Origin: Gammaproteobacteria bacterium
Lineage (GTDB): Bacteria; Pseudomonadota; Gammaproteobacteria; Tenderiales; Tenderiaceae
DNA: 7,325 nt
Direction: 5' to 3'
Assembly (NCBI GenBank): GCA_027001525.1
Contig: JALTMR010000114.1
Location: forward strand, 1 to 7,325
Both the position numbers and the translations under genes were made by a program. Position 1 is the stretch's first letter. Every line of letters starts with the position of its first letter. Shown piece after piece: positions 1 to 7,325 of this stretch. The notes under the pieces were generated by a model. That model was not told the origin of the DNA and searched no databases. It was given only the letters and a program-made list of their open reading frames with translations.

Positions 1-1
1 C

Positions 2-2233
2 GGGTTTGCCGAGCTGGCGGGGACGCTCTTTTTCAGCGCTACTGATGGTTCGGGCGAAGAGCTCTGGCGTTGGGATGGTAGCGCCGCTCCGGTGCAGATC
101 GATATCAACCCCGGTGGGGGCTCGGAGCCGAGGCAGTTGACCGCTGTTGGGAATAGGCTCTACTTCGCCGCCCATGATGGTGAGGATCCCAGCGGTGTGC
201 CCCGTCGGGCATTGTGGTCCTGGGATGGCAGTGATGCCGCCCTGGTGGCGGATGTCGGCGGCAGTGACGCCGTTCAGTTATACAGCCTGACCGCCGCCGG
301 CAATGCGCTCTATTTTGTTGTGGTGGCTGATGCTACGGGCGAGATGGTGTTGTGGTACTCCGATGGTGTCACCACCGAGGCCATCGACCCCGTTGGTGTG
401 GTAGCCGACACGCCGCCGCCCTCGCTGCTGGCGCTGGATGGCCGGCTCTATTATCCCAGGTCAGATGCAAACAAGGGGCTGGAGCTGGCCGAGCTGGACA
501 CCAGCACGAACACGTTGACGACCTTGCACGACTTGAACGTTGGCGAAGTGAGTTCCTCCCCTTCCGGTTTAACGCCTTTTGGCACGGGGTTCCTCTTCTC
601 CGCCTATGACACAGCCTCTGGCCGTGAGCTGTGGCAGGGAGGGGGGGCGATAGCGCAGTTGGGCGAGATGGCTGGCCCCGGCAGCAGCACGCCTGCGGAG
701 CTGACGGTGGTCAAGGAGGCGCTCTATTTTAGCGCCGATGACGGCATCAACGGCACTGAACTCTGGCGTACGGATGGCACGGCAGAGGGTACGGTGCTGG
801 CGCTTGATCTGTGGCCGGATGGCTCTTCGACGCCGCGCTTGTTAACCGAGGTGAACGGGGAGCTGGCTTTCGTCGCCGATACCGAGCAGAACAATCCCGA
901 GTTGTGGAAGAGCACGGCGGGGGAGTTTGGCGAAGTGATGGACATTACCAATGACGGCCGTATCGCACCGCTGGAGCTGGTCAGTATGGATGGCCGGCTC
1001 TACTACCCGGAGACGGATCCGCGTTTTGTCACCGCCAGCTCCTCCTCGCTCACGACGCGAACGGACCGAAACACCGATTCCACCAACCTGGCTGACCCCA
1101 CCACCTCGGAAGTCACCATCACCGAAACCGTGACAGAAACAAACACCGAGCTGACCTCCAACGAGGTCACAGGAGTGGTGACACGAACCATTACCCGTGT
1201 TCAAACAGCGACCGCCACAACGACGGTCTACGACAACACCACGCGGGTGCAGATTGGTGAGCCGGTGGTGAGAGTGACGGATACCACGGCCACCACCACC
1301 GATGTGCTGGACAGCAACGACGGCGTGGAGCTGTGGCGATCCTTTGGCAAGCTGGATAACACCTACATGCTCAAGGACATCAACCCCAAAGGGGACTCTG
1401 CGCCCCAGGCACTGAAACCAGTGGTGAAGCTGAAGGAGACAAGTATCGGTCTGACGCGTACCGAGTTTCTCTACTTTACCGCTGACGACGGCAAAAATGG
1501 TCGTGAGCTGTGGTACACCGACCGGCAGGGGATCACCTCCATCGTCGCGGACATCAACCCGGCGGGCAGTTCGAATCCACACGGCATGACCGTGGTGGGC
1601 GATCTCTACCTCTATTTTGCCGCCACCGATGAATATAACGGCGTTGAGCTGTGGCGCGTTGAGATCGGGAAACGCGATGCCAGGCTGGTGAAGGATATTC
1701 GTATCAACGGGGATGCCTCGCCGGGGCAGTTGACCGATGTGGCCGGCACGCTCTTTTTTGTCGCCAACAATGGCTATCAGGGTGCTGAGCTGTGGAAGAG
1801 TGATGGCACGGCAGAGGGCACGGTGCTGGTGAAAGACATTCGCCCCGGCTACCAGGGCACGCGGATGGAAAATCTCACTGCCGTGGGAGAGCTGCTCTAC
1901 TTTGCGGCGGATGATGGCCAGGGCACCGGGCTGGAGTTATGGGTCTCCGACGGCAGTGAAGAGGGGACGCGGCGTCTGGCGGATATCAACCCCCTGGGGG
2001 ATGCCTCACCCGGCGATTTTGTCGGGGTCGGGGACGATGTTTTTTTTACTGCCTACAGCTACGAATTCGGGCGTGAATTGTGGCGTACCGACGGCACCAC
2101 GGAGGGCACGGTGCTGGCGCTGGACATCAACGCCGACGGTTCGTCCAACCCGGCGGATTTTACGCTGATGGGGGATGACCTCTACTTCGTGGCCACCGAC
2201 GAAAACCAGGGGCGGGAGCTTTGGGTCGTTGAC
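2..2233 (+). repeat. Tandem ELWxxDGT protein repeats, about 14 motifs
   Basis: The first ELW motif is encoded at 59-67 and the last at 2216-2224. Spacing is mostly 45-55 codons, except where the Thr-rich insert lengthens one unit. Conservation is mainly at protein level, but some units stay close in DNA. The 28-nt stretches at 773-800 and 1802-1829, encoding DGTAEGTVL, differ at one base. A third similar copy lies near 2090-2120. This fits duplication of blades, with possible recombination between units. Confidence 0.85.
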
Positions 2234-2365
2234 CGGACGGTGATCGAAGAGGCTGCCTCGACAGCAGCCGACAACAGAGGTGGCGGGGCGCTGGGGCCTC
2301 CTCTTTTTTTTGTGATGCTGGTGTGGTTGCTGGCGGCAAGGGCTCGCCGTCGTCTAACCTACTAA
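2..2365 (+). CDS. ELWxxDGT-repeat exported/surface protein with Thr-rich insert and GlyGly-CTERM-like tail (5' partial)
   Basis: The frame is open from the first full codon (position 2), and the repeat pattern is already present there, so the gene starts before the window. The GTG at 92 is an internal Val codon inside a repeat. The protein is a chain of about 50-residue units of the form DINPxGxSxPxxLTxVGxxLYFxA followed by DGxxGxELWxxDGTxEGT. This is the ELWxxDGT (hyalin-like) repeat family, probably folding as beta-propeller blades. I count about 14 ELW-type motifs, some degenerate (ALW, VLW, one LELA). Between the 7th and 8th motifs lies a Ser/Thr-rich insert at 1022-1309. The C-terminus has a GGGALG stretch, one hydrophobic helix and an Arg cluster, like the GlyGly-CTERM tails processed by rhombosortase. 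Family knowledge suggests an exported, cell-surface or secreted protein; ligand and function are unknown. It is followed by 144 bp with hairpins and so is probably not in an operon with mgsA. Confidence 0.88.
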   Translation, partial: GFAELAGTLFFSATDGSGEELWRWDGSAAPVQIDINPGGGSEPRQLTAVGNRLYFAAHDGEDPSGVPRRALWSWDGSDAALVADVGGSDAVQLYSLTAAGNALYFVVVADATGEMVLWYSDGVTTEAIDPVGVVADTPPPSLLALDGRLYYPRSDANKGLELAELDTSTNTLTTLHDLNVGEVSSSPSGLTPFGTGFLFSAYDTASGRELWQGGGAIAQLGEMAGPGSSTPAELTVVKEALYFSADDGINGTELWRTDGTAEGTVLALDLWPDGSSTPRLLTEVNGELAFVADTEQNNPELWKSTAGEFGEVMDITNDGRIAPLELVSMDGRLYYPETDPRFVTASSSSLTTRTDRNTDSTNLADPTTSEVTITETVTETNTELTSNEVTGVVTRTITRVQTATATTTVYDNTTRVQIGEPVVRVTDTTATTTDVLDSNDGVELWRSFGKLDNTYMLKDINPKGDSAPQALKPVVKLKETSIGLTRTEFLYFTADDGKNGRELWYTDRQGITSIVADINPAGSSNPHGMTVVGDLYLYFAATDEYNGVELWRVEIGKRDARLVKDIRINGDASPGQLTDVAGTLFFVANNGYQGAELWKSDGTAEGTVLVKDIRPGYQGTRMENLTAVGELLYFAADDGQGTGLELWVSDGSEEGTRRLADINPLGDASPGDFVGVGDDVFFTAYSYEFGRELWRTDGTTEGTVLALDINADGSSNPADFTLMGDDLYFVATDENQGRELWVVDRTVIEEAASTAADNRGGGALGPPLFFVMLVWLLAARARRRLTY
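1022..1309 (+). other. Thr/Ser-rich insertion inside a repeat unit
   Basis: About 96 codons separate the strand motif LYYPETDP from the DGVELW motif of the same unit; in other units this gap is about 4-8 residues. The segment is dominated by Thr, with Val, Ser, Asp, Glu and Asn, and lacks Cys and Trp. Its second half alternates Thr with hydrophobic or charged residues (for example VVTRTITRVQT), which suggests extended beta strands. The Thr content makes the coding strand unusually rich in A and C here. It remains in frame. It could be an extended beta-hairpin or stalk, or a low-complexity linker. Confidence 0.75.
2279..2362 (+). other. GlyGly-CTERM-like C-terminal sorting tail
   Basis: The last 28 residues are a GGGALG motif, a hydrophobic stretch of about 14 residues (LFFVMLVWLL core) and an Arg-rich end (RARRR) before the stop. 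This three-part layout is typical of GlyGly-CTERM proteins, which are cleaved by the intramembrane protease rhombosortase after export through a type II pathway. The PP after GGGALG is slightly unusual, so another CTERM class or a plain C-terminal anchor is possible. No rhombosortase gene is in the window. Confidence 0.65.
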
Positions 2366-2366
2366 T

Positions 2367-2387
2367 CTGATCGGGAAAGCCGATCGG
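2367..2387 (+). terminator. Short hairpin after the repeat-protein gene, possible weak terminator
   Basis: GATCGG (2369-2374) pairs with CCGATC (2380-2385) around the five-base loop GAAAG. A T·G and a C-G pair extend the stem to eight pairs. The stem begins two bases after the stop codon, where a terminator would be expected. No T-tract follows (the next bases are CAATTAGC), so intrinsic termination would be weak at best. Confidence 0.35.
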
Positions 2388-2438
2388 CAATTAGCTTCAA
2401 GAAGTGGTGCGCGGCTGTCGATATAGCGAGGGTCGTTG

Positions 2439-2470
2439 CCGGATCTCTGCACATTTTGTGTGTGATCCGG
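2439..2470 (+). promoter_or_regulatory. Stem-loop upstream of mgsA
   Basis: CCGGATC (2439-2445) and GATCCGG (2464-2470) form a perfect 7-bp inverted repeat. Between them, CACA (2450-2453) pairs with TGTG (2457-2460) around TTT, extended by two G·T wobble pairs, giving a two-part stem with a small internal loop. It ends 39 bases before the mgsA start and has no T-tract, so it is a poor terminator. It could be a leader-RNA structure or an operator-like site. I see no convincing sigma-70 promoter in the 2366-2509 spacer. Confidence 0.4.
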
Positions 2471-2497
2471 TGTTAAGGAGAGCAGCACTACTTATAT

Positions 2498-2502
2498 GGA
2501 GG
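2498..2502 (+). promoter_or_regulatory. Ribosome-binding site of mgsA
   Basis: GGAGG sits seven bases before the GTG at 2510. This spacing is near optimal and supports GTG 2510 as the start codon. Confidence 0.85.
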
Positions 2503-2509
2503 TTTCACC

Positions 2510-2986
2510 GTGACAGGCAAAGGATTGGTTGCCCGTACCCCCGCACGTATCGCATTGGTCGCCCATGATGGAAGAAAGCAGGCACTGCTGACATGGGTTA
2601 AGGAACAGCAAGACCTGCTAAGTCGCCACTATCTCTATGGCACCGGCACCACAGGCACGCTGATTACCCGTGAGACGGGGCTCATCGTCTCGTGCTTCAA
2701 GAGCGGCCCGCTGGGAGGGGATCAGCAGATCGGGGCCAAAATCGTTGATAACGAGATCGATATGCTGGTCTTTTTCTGGGATCCGCTCAATGTCGCCCCC
2801 CACGATGCCGATGTTAAGGCCCTGTTGAGAATTGCCGTGTTGTGCGACATACCTACAGCCTGTAACCACGCCACGGCTGATTTTCTGGCCATCGGTTTAC
2901 GGTCTGCTTCAGACGCCGGGCTACCCTCTCCGCTGCGCAGACAGAATCGGGATGCCGCGGACCGGGCGCTTGAAGTCTCCCCCTAG
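2510..2986 (+). CDS. mgsA: Methylglyoxal synthase
   Basis: This enzyme (EC 4.2.3.3) converts dihydroxyacetone phosphate to methylglyoxal and inorganic phosphate in the cytosol. It opens the glycolytic bypass used when sugar phosphates accumulate or phosphate is limiting. The 158-residue product is close to the E. coli length of 152. Family motifs are ALVAHD (15-20), the phosphate-binding GTGTTG (44-49), SGPLGGDQQ (65-73), FFWDPLN (88-94), [11 protein letters not shown] (97-107) and ATADF (121-125). His19, Asp20, Asp71 (catalytic base), His98 and Asp101 fall at the same numbers as in E. coli, so the enzyme should be active. The last 30 or so residues are diverged; neither other forward frame restores a better family match, so I see no frameshift. 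The start is GTG, set by the GGAGG at 2498. The kinase gene follows after 49 bp in the same direction, so co-transcription is possible. Confidence 0.96.
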   Translation: MTGKGLVARTPARIALVAHDGRKQALLTWVKEQQDLLSRHYLYGTGTTGTLITRETGLIVSCFKSGPLGGDQQIGAKIVDNEIDMLVFFWDPLNVAPHDADVKALLRIAVLCDIPTACNHATADFLAIGLRSASDAGLPSPLRRQNRDAADRALEVSP

Positions 2987-3011
2987 TGCTAGCCTGTTAC
3001 GCCACACTAGG
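2982..3011 (+). other. Inverted repeat overlapping the mgsA stop codon
   Basis: CCTAGTG (2982-2988, containing the TAG stop) pairs perfectly with CACTAGG (3005-3011) across a 16-base loop. No T-tract follows. It lies just upstream of the kinase start, so it could attenuate or couple translation between the two genes, or be chance. With seven pairs and a large loop the predicted stability is modest. Confidence 0.3.
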
Positions 3012-3035
3012 TTCATGTAAGGCCGATCTCTTGCT

Positions 3036-6728
<3,693 letters not shown>

Positions 6729-6824
6729 GCGGCGGCGCACGGTGTGGGTTCTTTCATGCCGAAGTACCATCCAGTTTTGTCGCAACGCGATATCCGTTTA
6801 ACTAAATCTCCAGAGATAAGCCTG

Positions 6825-7325
6825 ATGAATACCGAACAAGCCCTGTTGCAGCGCTGTGAGTCTGTCTGTGAACTTTGTGGTTCCGATGCCGAGCTGAATA
6901 TCTACGAAGTGCCGCCAGTCTCTACACCTACGTCTGACAATAGCATCATGGTGTGTCACACCTGCCAGGAGCAACTCACTCAGCCTGCTGCTCTGGATGC
7001 CGCTCATTGGCACTGCCTCAATAACAGCATGTGGAGCCAGGTGCCCGCCGTGCAGGTGATGGCCTGGCGACTGCTTAAGCGATTGTCATCCGAGGCCTGG
7101 GCTCAGGATCTCCTCGATATGCTCTATCTGGATGAAGAGATGCAGCAGTGGGCAGAAGCCGACGAGATGGAAAGTAAAGAAGATAACGTGCCGACCCTGG
7201 ATAGCAATGGCAATGTCCTGAACGCCGGAGATACCGTGACGTTGATCAAAGACCTCGATGTGAAAGGCGCAGGCTTCACCGCCAAACGCGGCACCGCCGT
7301 GCGCAACATCGCCCTGACCTCAAAC
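6825..7325 (+). CDS. PhnA/YjdM-family zinc-ribbon protein (3' partial)
   Basis: The frame is open to the window end, giving 167 residues. The N-terminus has a zinc-ribbon pattern, CELC (Cys15, Cys18) and CHTC (Cys44, Cys47). A helical Trp-rich middle follows (about 60-110), then an acidic linker. From about residue 121 comes the PhnA C-terminal domain, with the hallmark run LDSNGNVLNAGDTVTLIKDL and KG near 147; E. coli YjdM has a very similar stretch. The two-part long form is common in proteobacteria, and perhaps 20-30 residues are missing. Although named for alkylphosphonate utilisation, the family's role is not established, and no phn genes are visible here. ATG 6825 is preferred because the zinc ribbon then begins about 10 residues in, as in relatives. 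An in-frame ATG at 6756 would add 23 residues without a stop. The Shine-Dalgarno before 6825 is weak (AGAG at 6812-6815). The 96-bp gap after the kinase shows no clear terminator or promoter. Confidence 0.85.
   Translation, partial: MNTEQALLQRCESVCELCGSDAELNIYEVPPVSTPTSDNSIMVCHTCQEQLTQPAALDAAHWHCLNNSMWSQVPAVQVMAWRLLKRLSSEAWAQDLLDMLYLDEEMQQWAEADEMESKEDNVPTLDSNGNVLNAGDTVTLIKDLDVKGAGFTAKRGTAVRNIALTSN

Noticed and set aside
92..94. GTG at 92 as the start of the repeat-protein gene
   Set aside because: The same frame is open back to position 2 and encodes a good ELW repeat unit there, so 92 is an internal Val codon and the gene begins before the window.
842..1582. Open frame of 246 codons on the minus strand within the repeat-protein gene
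   Set aside because: It is antisense to clear ELWxxDGT repeats and the Thr-rich insert, has a biased Gly/Arg/Val composition and no domain.
2436..2466. Possible sigma-70 promoter TTGCCG / TGTGAT upstream of mgsA
   Set aside because: The spacing is 19 bases and the -10 match is only four of six. It also overlaps the stem-loop, so the evidence is too weak to call.
2832..3020. Short + strand frame overlapping the end of mgsA, tested as a frameshifted MgsA C-terminus
   Set aside because: Its translation does not resemble the MgsA C-terminus better than the actual frame, which keeps an ADRAL-like end comparable to the E. coli protein.
6777..6807. Possible promoter (TTGTCG with AT-rich TTTAACTAAAT) before the PhnA-like gene
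   Set aside because: No hexamer at acceptable spacing from TTGTCG matches the -10 consensus well.

Overview
The window reads as a chromosomal segment of a Gram-negative bacterium, most likely a free-living, perhaps marine gammaproteobacterium. The basis is a moderately GC-rich sequence, a GlyGly-CTERM-like C-terminal sorting tail, a BarA/TorS-style hybrid kinase with HPt domain, and a long-form PhnA protein. No taxon marker is present, so this placement is an inference. All four genes lie on the + strand; no RNA gene, mobile element or CRISPR array is visible.

Layout. (1) Positions 2-2365 hold the 3' part of a large exported protein built of ELWxxDGT repeats, interrupted by a Thr-rich segment of about 96 residues and ending in a Gly-rich/hydrophobic/Arg-rich tail. 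Its true start lies before the window. (2) A 144-bp spacer (2366-2509) contains two inverted repeats: a short hairpin just after the stop, and a longer stem-loop upstream of the next gene. (3) Positions 2510-2986 encode methylglyoxal synthase (mgsA) with all catalytic residues present and a good ribosome-binding site. (4) After a 49-bp gap, 3036-6728 encode a 1230-residue membrane hybrid histidine kinase: TM, probable dCache sensor, TM, HAMP, PAS, HisKA, HATPase, degenerate receiver, intact receiver, HPt. (5) After 96 bp, 6825-7325 hold the 5' part of a PhnA/YjdM-family zinc-ribbon protein that runs off the window.

How they may work together. MgsA diverts dihydroxyacetone phosphate to methylglyoxal, relieving sugar-phosphate build-up when phosphate is short. 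The kinase immediately downstream senses an unknown periplasmic or membrane signal and should pass phosphate by His-Asp-His relay to a response regulator outside the window. Close spacing and shared orientation allow co-transcription of mgsA and the kinase, but nothing in the sequence proves a functional link. The repeat protein at the left edge looks like an unrelated surface protein. No clearly new multi-gene system is visible. The points most worth following are the receiver that lacks its phospho-acceptor, the Thr-rich insertion, the mgsA-kinase pairing, and the hairpins around mgsA.
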